Shown one piece after another: positions 52,724 through 64,000 of a stretch of DNA of 64,000 nucleotides (within the stretch, counting starts at the first letter, position 1; every line of letters starts with the position of its first letter). This DNA comes from Paragordius varius (lineage: Eukaryota > Nematomorpha): the NCBI GenBank assembly GCA_964247055.1, contig OZ176050.1, forward strand, positions 930,001 through 994,000, in the 5' to 3' direction. The translations under genes were made by a program, and so were the position numbers. Under the pieces are notes generated by a model, which was given only the letters and a program-made list of their open reading frames with translations, searched no databases and had not been told where the DNA came from.

Positions 52724-55700
52724 CATAATTTTTTTTGGGTAGCCCTATGGTAGTTCCATCATCACCCCAAATATTTTCGAGATCGGAGTATAAATGTAAT
52801 TTTTATAAATTTTTTAAATATTTAAAAAATTTATTTTATACGATTTTAAAAATAAAAATGACTACCTAAAATCCAAATTTGATCATGTGATGTCGCCATA
52901 ATTTTTTTTGAGTAGCCCTATGGTAGTTCCATCATCACCCCAAATACTTTGGGGATCGGACTATAAATGTAATTTTTATGAATTTTTTAAATATTTAAAA
53001 AATTAATTTTATACGATTTTAAAAATAAAAATGGCTACCTAAAATCCAAATTTGATCAGGTGATGTCGCCATAATTTTTTTGGGTAGCCCTATGGTAGTT
53101 CCATCATCACCCCAAATATTTTGGGGATCGGACTATAAATGTAATTTTTATGAATATTTTAAATATTTAAAAAATTTATTTTATACGATTTTAGAAATAA
53201 AAATGGCTACCTAAAATCCAAATTTGATCAGGTGATGTCGCCATAATTTTTTTTTGGTAGCCCTATGGTAGTTCCATCATCACCTCAAATATTTTTGAGA
53301 TCGGAGTAAAAATGTAATTTTTATGAATTTTTTAAATATTTAAAAAATTTATTTATACGATTTTAAAAATAAAAATGGCTACCTAAAATATAAATTTGAT
53401 CAGGTGATGTCACTATAATATTTTTGGGTAGCCCTATGGTAGTTCCATCATCAGCACAAATATTTTGGGGATCGGACTATAAATGTAATTTTTATGAATT
53501 TTTTAAATATTTAAAAAATTTATTTTATACGATTTTAAAAATAAAAATGGCTACCTAAAATCCAAATTTGATCAGGTGATGTCGCCATAATTTTTTTTGG
53601 GTAGCCCTATGGTAGTTCCATCATCACCCCAAATACTTTGGGGATCGGACTATAAATGTATTTTTTATGAATTTTTTAAATATTTAAAAAATTTATTTTA
53701 TACGATTTTAAAAATAAAAATGGCTACCTAAAATCCAAATTTGATCAGATGATGTCACCATAATTTTTTTTGGGTAGCCCTATGGTAGTTCCATCATACC
53801 CCAAATATTTTCGAGATCGGAGTATAAATGTAATTTTTATGAATTTTTTAAATATGTAAAAAATTTATTTTCTACGATTTTAAAAATAAAAATGGCTACC
53901 TAAAATCCAAATTTGATCAGGTGATGTCACCATAATTTTTTTTGGGTAGCCCTATGGTAGTTCCATCATCACCCCAAATATTGTCGAGATCGGAGTATAA
54001 ATGTAATTTTTTTGAATTTTTTAAATATTTAAAAAATTTATTTTATACGATTTTAAAAATAAAAATGGCTACCTACAATCCAAATTTGATCAGGTGATGT
54101 CACTATAATTTTTTTGGGTAGCCCTATGGTAGTTCCATCATCACCCCAAATATTTTGGGGATCGGACTATAAATGTAATTTTTATGAATTTTTTAAATAT
54201 TTAAAAAATTTATTTTATACGATTTTAAAAATAAAAATGGCTACCTAAAATCCAAATTTGATCTGGTGATGTCACTATAATTTTTTTGGGTAGCCCTATG
54301 GTAGTTCCATCATCACCCCAAATATTTTGGGGATCGGACTATAAATGTAATTTTTATGAATTTTTTAAATATTTAAAAAATTTATTTTATACGATTTTAA
54401 AAATAAAAATGGCTACCTAAAATCCAAATTTGATCAGATGATGTCACCATAATTTTTTTTGGGTAGCCCTATGGTAGTTCCATCATACCCCAAATATTTT
54501 CGAGATCGGAGTATAAATGTAATTTTTATGAATTTTTTAAATATGTAAAAAATTTATTTTTCACGATTTTAAAAATAAAAATGGCTACCTAAAATCCAAA
54601 TTTGATCAGGTGATGTCACCATAATTTTTTTTGGGTAGCCCTATGGTAGTTCCATCATCACCCCAAATATTTTCGAGATCGGAGTATAAATGTAATTTTT
54701 ATAAATTTTTTAAATATTTAAAAAATTTATTTTATAAGATTTTAAAAATAAAAATGGCTACCTAAAATCCAAATTTGATCAGGTGATGTCACCATAATTT
54801 ATTTGGGTAGCCCTATGGTAGTTTCATCATCACCCCAAATATTGTCGAGATCGGACTTTAAATGTAATTTTAATGAATTTTTTAAATATTTAAAAAATTT
54901 ATTTTATACGATTTTAAAAATAAAAATGGCTACCTAAAATCCAAATTTGATCAGGTGATGTCACCATAATTTTTTTTGGGAACCCTATGGTAGTTCCATC
55001 ATCACCCCAAATATTTTGGGGATCGGAGTATAAATGTAATTTTTATGAATTTTTTAAATATTTAAAAAATTTATTTTATACGATTTTAAAAATAAAAATG
55101 GCTACCTAAAATCCAAATTTGCTCAGGTGATGTCTCCATAATTTTTTTTGGGTAGCCCTATGGTAGTTCCATCATCACCCAAATATTTTGGGGATCGGAC
55201 TATAAATGTAATTTTTATGAATTTTTTAAATATTTAAAAAATTTATTTTATACGATTTTAAAAATAAAAATGGCTACCTAAAATCCAAATTTGATCAGGT
55301 GATGTCACCATAATTTTTTTTGGGTAGCCCTATGGTAGTTCCATCATCACCCCAAATATTTTCGAGATCGGAGTATAAATGTAATTTTTATGAATTTTTT
55401 AAATATTTAAAAAATTTATTTTATACGATTTTAAAAATAAAAATGGCTACCTAAAATACAAATTTGATCAGGTGATGTCACCATAATTTTTTTTGGGTAA
55501 CCCTATGGTGGTTCCATCATCACCCCAAATATTTTTGAGATCGGACTTTAAATGTAATTTTTATGAATTTTTTAAATATTTAAAAAATTTATTTTATACG
55601 ATTTTAAAAATAAAAATGGCTACCTAAAATACAAATTTGATCAGGTGATGTCACCATAATTTTTTTTGGGTAACCCTATGGTGGTTCCATCATCACCCCA

Positions 55701-57744
55701 AATATTTTTGAGATCGGACTGTAAATGTAATTTTTATGAATTTTTTAAATATTTAAAAAATTTATTTTATACGATTTTAAAAATAAAAATGGCTACCTAA
55801 AATCCAAATTTGATCAGGTGATGTCACTATAATTTTTTTGGGTAGCCCTATGGTAGTTCCATCATCACCCCAAATATTTTGGGGATCGGACTATAAATGT
55901 AATTTTTATGAATTTTTTAAATATTTAAAAAATTTATTTTATAAGATTTTAAAAATAAAAATGGCTACCTAAAATCCAAATTTGATCTGGTGATGTCACC
56001 ATAATTTTTTTTGGGTAGCCCTATGGTAGTTCCATCATCACCCCAAATATTTTCGAGATCGGAGTATAAATGTAATTTTTATAAATTTTTTAAATATTTA
56101 AAAAATTTATTTTATACGATTTTAAAAATAAAAATGACTACCTAAAATCCAAATTTGATCATGTGATGTCGCCATAATTTTTTTTGAGTAGCCCTATGGT
56201 AGTTCCATCATCACCCCAAATACTTTGGGGATCGGACTATAAATGTAATTTTTATGAATTTTTTAAATATTTAAAAAATTAATTTTATACGATTTTAAAA
56301 ATAAAAATGGCTACCTAAAATCCAAATTTGATCAGGTGATGTCGCCATAATTTTTTTTGGGTAGCCCTATGGTAGTTCCATCATCACCCCAAATATTTTG
56401 GGGATCGGACTATAAATGTAATTTTTATGAATATTTTAAATATTTAAAAAATTTATTTTATACGATTTTAGAAATAAAAATGGCTACCTAAAATCCAAAT
56501 TTGATCAGGTGATGTCGCCATAATTTTTTTTTGGTAGCCCTATGGTAGTTCCATCATCACCTCAAATATTTTTGAGATCGGAGTAAAAATGTAATTTTTA
56601 TGAATTTTTTAAATATTTAAAAAATTTATTTATACGATTTTAAAAATAAAAATGGCTACCTAAAATATAAATTTGATCAGGTGATGTCACTATAATATTT
56701 TTGGGTAGCCCTATGGTAGTTCCATCATCACCACAAATATTTTGGGGATCGGACTATAAATGTAATTTTTATGAATTTTTTAAATATTTAAAAAATTTAT
56801 TTTATACGATTTTAAAAATAAAAATGGCTACCTAAAATCCAAATTTGATCAGGTGATGTCGCCATAATTTTTTTTGGGTAGCCCTATGGTAGTTCCATCA
56901 TCACCCCAAATACTTTGGGGATCGGACTATAAATGTATTTTTTATGAATTTTTTAAATATTTAAAAAATTTATTTTATACGATTTTAAAAATAAAAATGG
57001 CTACCTAAAATCCAAATTTGATCAGATGATGTCACCATAATTTTTTTTGGGTAGCCCTATGGTAGTTCCATCATACCCCAAATATTTTCGAGATCGGAGT
57101 ATAAATGTAATTTTTATGAATTTTTTAAATATGTAAAAAATTTATTTTCTACGATTTTAAAAATAAAAATGGCTACCTAAAATCCAAATTTGATCAGGTG
57201 ATGTCACCATAATTTTTTTTGGGTAGCCCTATGGTAGTTCCATCATCACCCCAAATATTGTCGAGATCGGAGTATAAATGTAATTTTTTTGAATTTTTTA
57301 AATATTTAAAAAATTTATTTTATACGATTTTAAAAATAAAAATGGCTACCTAAAATCCAAATTTGATCAGGTGATGTCACTATAATTTTTTTGGGTAGCC
57401 CTATGGTAGTTCCATCATCACCCCAAATATTTTGGGGATCGGACTATAAATGTAATTTTTATGAATTTTTTAAATATTTAAAAAATTTATTTTATACGAT
57501 TTTAAAAATAAAAATGGCTACCTAAAATCCAAATTTGATCTGGTGATGTCACTATAATTTTTTTGGGTAGCCCTATGGTAGTTCCATCATCACCCCAAAT
57601 ATTTTGGGGATCGGACTATAAATGTAATTTTTATGAATTTTTTAAATATTTAAAAAATTTATTTTATACGATTTTAAAAATAAAAATGGCTACCTAAAAT
57701 CCAAATTTGATCATGTGATGTCGCCATAATTTTTTTTGGGTAGC
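52724..57744 (+). repeat. 32-mer higher-order unit, copy B
   Basis: This partner of 47,205-52,225 shows no length drift over 5 kb: offsets are 5,519 at 47,284/52,803, 47,931/53,450, 49,041/54,560, 49,459/54,978, 51,062/56,581 and 52,191/57,710. By eye I found only a few substitutions, such as CTACAATCC near 54,075 and GATCAGG against GATCTGG near 54,090. No length drift and few differences suggest a recent duplication or recent conversion. Confidence 0.94.
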
Positions 57745-60700
57745 CCTATGGTAGTTCCATCATCACCCCAAATACTTTGGGGATCGGACTATAAATGTAA
57801 TTTTTATGAATTTTTTAAATATTTAAAAAATTTATTTTATACGATTTTAGAAATAAAAATGGCTGCCTAAAATCCAAATTTGATCAGGTGATGTCGCCAT
57901 AATTTTTTTTTGGTAGCCCTATGGTAGTTCCATCATCACCCCAAATATTTTTGAGATCGGAGTAAAAATGTAATTTTTATGAATTTTTTAAATATTTAAA
58001 AAATTTATTTATACGATTTTAAAAATAAAAATGGCTACCTAAAATATAAATTTGATCAGGTGATGTCACTATAATATTTTTGGGTAGCCCTATGGTAGTT
58101 CCATCATCACCACAAATATTTTGGGGATCGGACTATAAATGTAATTTTTATGAATTTTTTAAATATTTAAAAAATTTATTTTATACGATTTTAAAAATAA
58201 AAATGGCTACCTAAAATCCAAATTTGATCAGGTGATGTCGCCATAATTTTTTTTGGGTAGCCCTATGGTAGTTCCATCATCACCCCAAATACTTTGGGGA
58301 TCGGACTATAAATGTATTTTTTATGAATTTTTTAAATATTTAAAAAATTTATTTTATACGATTTTAAAAATAAAAATGGCTACCTAAAATCCAAATTTGA
58401 TCAGATGATATCACCATAATTTTTTTTGGGTAGCCCTATGGTAGTTCCATCATACCCCAAATATTTTCGAGATCGGAGTATAAATGTAATTTTTATGAAT
58501 TTTTTAAATATTTAAAAAATTTATTTTATACGATTTTAAAAATAAAAATGGCTACCTAAAATCCAAATTTGATCAGGTGATGTCACTATAATTTTTTTGG
58601 GTAGCCCTATGGTAGTTCCATCATCACCCCAAATATTTTGGGGATCGGACTATAAATGTAATTTTTATGAATTTTTTAAATATTTAAAAAATTTATTTTA
58701 TACGATTTTAAAAATAAAAATGGCTACCTAAAATCCAAATTTGATCTGGTGATGTCACTATAATTTTTTTGGGTAGCCCTATGGTAGTTCCATCATCACC
58801 CCAAATATTTTGGGGATCGGACTATAAATGTAATTTTTATGAATTTTTTAAATATTTAAAAAATTTATTTTATACGATTTTAAAAATAAAAATGACTACC
58901 TAAAATCCAAATTTGATCATGTGATGTCGCCATAATTTTTTTTGGGTAGCCCTATGGTAGTTCCATCATCACCCCAAATACTTTGGGGATCGGACTATAA
59001 ATGTAATTTTTATGAATTTTTTAAATATTTAAAAAATTTATTTTATACGATTTTAAAAATAAAAATGGCTACCTAAAATCCAAATTTGATCAGGTGATGT
59101 CGCCATAATTTTTTTTGGGTAGCCCTATTGTAGTTCCATCATAACCCAAAATATTTTTGAGATCGGACTTTAAATGTAATTTTTATGAATTTTTTAAATA
59201 TTTAAAAAATTTATTTTATACGATTTTAGAAATAAAAATGGCTACCTAAAATCCAAATTTGATCAGGTGATGTCACTATAATATTTTTGGGTAGCCCTAT
59301 GGTAGTTCCATCATCACCACAAATATTTTGGGGATCGGACTATAAATGTAATTTTTATGAATTTTTTAAATATTTAAAAAATTTATTTTATACGATTTTA
59401 AAAATAAAAATGGCTACCTAAAATCCAAATTTGATCAGGTGATGTCGCCATAATTTTTTTTGGGTAGCCCTATGGTAGTTCCATCATCACCCCAAATACT
59501 TTGGGGATCGGACTATAAATGTATTTTTTATGAATTTTTTAAATATTTAAAAAATTTATTTTATACGATTTTAAAAATAAAAATGGCTACCTAAAATCCA
59601 AATTTGATCAGATGATATCACCATAATTTTTTTTGGTAGCCCTATGGTAGTTCCATCATCACCCCAAATATTTTTGAGATCGGAGTAAAAATGTAATTTT
59701 TATGAATTTTTTAAATATTTAAAAAATTTATTTATACGATTTTAAAAATAAAAATGGCTACCTAAAATATAAATTTGATCAGGTGATGTCACTATAATAT
59801 TTTTGGGTAGCCCTATGGTAGTTCCATCATCACCACAAATATTTTGGGGATCGGACTATAAATGTAATTTTTATGAATTTTTTAAATATTTAAAAAATTT
59901 ATTTTATACGATTTTAAAAATAAAAATGGCTACCTAAAATCCAAATTTGATCAGGTGATGTCGCCATAATTTTTTTTGGGTAGCCCTATGGTAGTTCCAT
60001 CATCACCCCAAATACTTTGGGGATCGGACTATAAATGTATTTTTTATGAATTTTTTAAATATTTAAAAAATTTATTTTATACGATTTTAAAAATAAAAAT
60101 GGCTACCTAAAATCCAAATTTGATCAGATGATATCACCATAATTTTTTTTGGGTAGCCCTATGGTAGTTCCATCATACCCCAAATATTTTCGAGATCGGA
60201 GTATAAATGTAATTTTTATGAATTTTTTAAATATTTAAAAAATTTATTTTATACGATTTTAAAAATAAAAATGGCTACCTAAAATCCAAATTTGATCTGG
60301 TGATGTCACTATAATTTTTTTGGGTAGCCCTATGGTAGTTCCATCATCACCCCAAATATTTTGGGGATCGGACTATAAATGTAATTTTTATGAATTTTTT
60401 AAATATTTAAAAAATTTATTTTATACGATTTTAAAAATAGAAATGACTACCTAAAATCCAAATTTGATCATGTGATGTCGCCATAATTTTTTTTGGGTAG
60501 CCCTATGGTAGTTCCATCATCACCCCAAATACTTTGGGGATCGGACTATAAATGTAATTTTTATGAATTTTTTAAATATTTAAAAAATTTATTTTATACG
60601 ATTTTAAAAATAAAAATGGCTACCTAAAATCCAAATTTGATCAGGTGATGTCGCCATAATTTTTTTTGGGTAGCCCTGTTGTAGTTCCATCATAACCCAA

Positions 60701-63240
60701 AATATTTTTGAGATCGGACTTTAAATGTATTTATGAATTTTTTAAATATTTAAAAAATTTATTTTATACGATTTTAGAAATAAAAATGGCTACCTAAAAT
60801 CCAAATTTGATCAGGTGATGTCGCCATAATTTTTTTTGGTAGCCCTATGGTAGTTCCATCATCACCTCAAATATTTTTGAGATCGGAGTAAAAAGGTAAT
60901 TTTTATGAATTTTTTAAATATTTAAAAAATTTATTTATACGATTTTAAAAATAAAAATGGCTACCTAAAATATAAATTTGATCAGGTGATGTCACTATAA
61001 TATTTTTGGGTAGCCCTATGGTAGTTCCATCATCACCACAAATATTTTGGGGATCGGACTATAAATGTAATTTTTATGAATTTTTTAAATATTTAAAAAA
61101 TTTATTTTATACGATTTTAAAAATAAAAATGGCTACCTAAAATCCAAATTTGATCAGGTGATGTCGCCATAATTTTTTTTGGATAGCCCTATGGTAACCA
61201 TCATCACCCCAAATACTTTGGGGATCGGACTATAAATGTATTTTTTATGAATTTTTTAAATATTTAAAAAATTTATTTTATACGATTTTAAAAATAAAAA
61301 TGGCTACCTAAAATCCAAATTTGATCAGATGATGTCACCATAATTTTTTTTGGGTAGCCCTATGGTAGTTCCATCATACCCCAAATATTTTCGAGATCGG
61401 AGTATAAATGTAATTTTTATGAATTTTTTAAATATGTAAAAAATTTATTTTCTACGATTTTAAAAATAAAAATGGCTACCTAAAATCCAAATTTGATCAG
61501 GTGATGTCACCATATTTTTTTTTGGGTAGCCCTATGGTAGTTCCATCATCACCCCAAATATTGTCGAGATCGGAGTATAAATGTAATTTTTTTGAATTTT
61601 TTAAATATTTAAAAAATTTATTTTATACGATTTTAAAAATAAAAATGGCTACCTAAAATCCAAATTTGATCAAATGATGTCACTATAATTTTTTTGGGTA
61701 GCCCTATGGTAGTTCCATCATCACCCCAAATATTTTGGGGATCGGACTATAAATGTAATTTTTATGAATTTTTTAAATATTTAAAAAATTTATTTTATAC
61801 GATTTTAAAAATAAAAATGGCTACCTAAAATCCAAATTTGATCTGGTGATGTCACTATAATTTTTTTGGGTAGCCCTATGGTAGTTCCATCATCACCCTA
61901 AATATTTTGGGGATCGGACTATAAATGTAATTTTTATGAATTTTTTAAATATTTAAAAAATTTATTTTATACGATTTTAAAAATAAAAATGGCTACCTAA
62001 AATCCAAATTTGATCATGTGATGTCGCCATAATTTTTTTGGGTAGCCCTATGGTAGTTCCATCATCACCCCAAATACTTTGGGGATCGGACTATAAATGT
62101 AATTTTTATGAATTTTTTAAATATTTAAAAAATTTATTTTATACGATTTTAAAAATAAAAATGGCTACCTAAAATCCAAATTTGATCAGGTGATGTCGCC
62201 ATAATTTTTTTTGGGTAGCCCTATTGTAGTTCCATCATAACCCAAAATATTTTTGAGATCGGACTTTAAATGTAATTTTTATGAATTTTTTAAATATTTA
62301 AAAAATTTATTTTATACGATTTTAAAAATAAAAATGGCTACCTAAAATCCAAATTTGATCAGGTGATGTCGCCATAATTTTTTTTTGGTAGCCCTATGGT
62401 AGTTCCATCATCACCCCAAATATTTTTGAGATCGGAGTAAAAATGTAATTTTTATGAATTTTTTAAATATTTAAAAAATTTATTTATACGATTTTAAAAA
62501 TTAAAATGGCTACCTAAAATATAAATTTGATCAGGTGATGTCACTATAATATTTTTGGGTAGCCCTATGGTAGTTCCATCATCACCACAAATATTTTGGG
62601 GATCGGACTATAAATGTAATTTTTATGAATTTTTTAAATATTTAAAAAATTTATTTTATACGATTTTAAAAATAAAAATGGCTACCTAAAATCCAAATTT
62701 GATCAGGTGATGTCGCCATAATTTTTTTTGGGTAGCCCTATGGTAGTTCCATCATCACCCCAAATACTTTGGGGATCGGACTATAAATGTATTTTTTATG
62801 AATTTTTTAAATATTTAAAAAATTTATTTTATACGATTTTAAAAATAAAAATGGCTACCTAAAATCCAAATTTGATCAGATGATGTCACCATAATTTTTT
62901 TTGGGTAGCCCTATGGTAGTTTCATCATACCCCAAATATTTTCGAGATCGGAGTATAAATGTAATTTTTATGAATTTTTTAAATATTTAAAAAATTTATT
63001 TTCTACGATTTTAAAAATAAAAATGGCTACCTAAAATCCAAATATGATCAGGTGATGTCACCATAATTTTTTTTGGGTAGCCCTATGGTAGTTCCATCAT
63101 CACCCCAAATATTGTCGAGATCGGAGTATAAATGTAATTTTTTTGAATTTTTTAAATATTTAAAAAATTTATTTTATACGATTTTAAAAATAAAAATGGC
63201 TACCTAAAATCCAAATTTGATCAGGTGATGTCACCATAAT
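57745..63240 (+). repeat. Region 6: variable-length cassettes built from region 5 monomer types
   Basis: A recurring order is GAGTAAAAATG T-type, G-type, ACTTTGGGG with GTATTTTTTATG, C-type after CATACCCC, GATCTGG G-type, GATCATGTG G-type, ACTTTGGGG, GACTTTAAATG. The first member starts at 57,960, 59,683, 60,886 and 62,435, so the cassette length is 10, 7 and 9 monomers (1,723, 1,203 and 1,549 bp). Three monomers carry CAGATGATATCACC (GATATC at 58,407, 59,614 and 60,130), independent of those at 13-30 kb. Small deletions are slightly more common here, for example GGTAACCATC near 61,195 and GTATTTATG near 60,727. Confidence 0.88.
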
Positions 63241-64000
63241 TTTTTTTGGGTAGCCCTATGGTAGTTCCATCATCACACCAAATACTTTGGGGATCGGACT
63301 ATAAATGTAATTTTTAAGAATTTTTTAAATATTTAAAAAATTTATTTTATACGATTTTAAAAATAAAAATGGCTACCTAAAATCCAAATTTGATCAGGTG
63401 ATGTCACCATAATTTTTTTTGGGTAGCCCTATGGTAGTTCCATCATTACCCCAAATATTTTCGAGATCCGAGTATAAATGTAATTTTTATAAATTTTTTA
63501 AATATTTAAAAAATTTATTTTATAAGATTTTAAAAATAAAAATGGCTACCTAAAATCCAAATTTGATCAGGTGATGTCGCCATAATTTTTTTGGGTAGCC
63601 CTATGGTAGTTCCATCATCACCCCAAATACTTTGGGGATCGGACTATAAATGTAATTTTTATGAATTTTTTAAATATTTAAAAAATTTATTTTATACGAT
63701 TTTAAAAATAAAAATGGCTACCTAAAATCCAAATTTGATCAGATGATGTCGCCATAATTTTTTTTGGGTAGCCCTATAGTAGTTCCATCATCACCCCAAA
63801 TATTTTTGAGATCGGAGTATAAATGTAATTTTTATGAATTTTTTAAATATTTAAAAAATTTATTTTATACGATTTTAAAAATAAAAATGGCTACCTAAAA
63901 TCCAAATTTGATCAGGTGATGTCACCATAATTTATTTGGGTAGCCCTATAGTAGTTCCATCATCACCCCAAATATTTTTGAGATCGGAGTATAAATGTAA
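63241..64000 (+). repeat. Region 7: return to mixed and T-type monomers at the window end
   Basis: After an ACTTTGGGG monomer with CACACCAAAT (about 63,275) and a C-type monomer with GATCCGAG (about 63,470), the last two units are T-type with GGAGTATAAAT, CTATAGTAG and TAATTTATTTGGG. These states are typical of 30-38 kb. The final unit is cut by the window edge. Confidence 0.85.

Larger units (their letters stand above)
1..64000 (+). repeat. Satellite DNA array, ~172-173 bp monomer, about 371 head-to-tail copies
   Basis: Every line of the window is the same unit repeated in one orientation. Successive 'CACCCCAAATA' starts fall 172-173 bp apart, with occasional units a few bases shorter from small deletions. 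I saw no inverted monomer, no unique sequence and no inserted element. Base 1 begins at monomer position 1 and base 64,000 stops mid-monomer, so the array continues on both sides. Because 172 and 173 are not multiples of three, the reading frame shifts at each monomer and stops recur, so long open frames cannot persist. The family is not one I recognise. Uniform head-to-tail organisation with higher-order structure is typical of centromeric or heterochromatic satellites in eukaryotes; that location is inferred. Confidence 0.98.

Noticed and set aside
1-64000. CRISPR array
   Set aside because: The period is regular, but there are no unique spacers between repeats. The whole unit is repeated, and it is far longer than a CRISPR repeat.
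1-64000. Transposon terminal repeats, LTRs or target-site duplications as the origin of the array
   Set aside because: The dyads are short and internal to each monomer. No element body, terminal repeat pair or flanking duplication is visible, and the satellite is continuous.
1-64000. Telomeric repeats, tRNA or rRNA genes
   Set aside because: I saw no short G-rich telomere-like tandem motif, no tRNA-like A and B boxes in cloverleaf context and no rRNA-like sequence on either strand.

Overview
The whole 64,000-base window is a single, uninterrupted, head-to-tail satellite DNA array. The monomer is about 172-173 bp, which gives roughly 371 copies. It is AT-rich: the reference monomer at 10,842-11,014 has about 27% G+C by hand count. 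All copies lie in the same orientation. The array runs off both ends of the window. I found no protein gene, RNA gene, transposon, unique spacer or inversion anywhere. An array of this kind and scale points to a eukaryotic nuclear chromosome, in a pericentromeric, centromeric or other heterochromatic block. I do not recognise the monomer as a named satellite, so I cannot name the species. Insect, nematode, plant and other eukaryotic origins all remain open.

The monomer has two unlike halves. One half (about positions 31-96) is almost pure A/T, with A and T tracts about 10.5 bp apart and a 24-bp perfect palindrome. The other half (about 97-173, plus 1-30) holds nearly all the G+C, a 17-nt dyad with arms CCCCAAA/TTTGGGG, a 12-nt dyad GGTGATGTCACC, and an outer inverted pair GGCTACC/GGTAGCC. 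Most variation between monomers falls in one arm of these dyads, so monomers can be sorted into a few recurring types.

The main structure above the monomer is a set of higher-order and nested block duplications, shown by rare private variants recurring at constant spacing. Region by region: 1-12,100 is a mixed block with 15-mer, 17-mer, 14-mer and local dimer duplications. 12,100-30,150 carries BamHI (GGATCC) and EcoRV (GATATC) marker monomers and repeated copies at offsets of about 6,561, 4,829, 2,063 and 513 bp. 30,150-40,340 is dominated by a 'TTGAG' monomer family and contains the one clear out-of-register junction (33,620-33,681). 40,340-47,204 is a transition zone with 863-bp and 517-bp repeats. 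47,205-57,744 contains two near-identical 5,020-bp copies at an offset of exactly 5,519 bp (32 monomers). 57,745-63,240 reuses the same monomer kinds in shorter, variable-length cassettes. From about 63,600 to the end the array returns to the family typical of 30-40 kb.

Nothing in the window codes for a product, so there is no gene network to describe. What can be read is how the array evolved: slippage and unequal exchange almost always in register, block amplification at several scales, and local homogenisation. A structural role, such as centromere or heterochromatin, nucleosome phasing, or cruciform or bent DNA, is inference and not shown by sequence alone.
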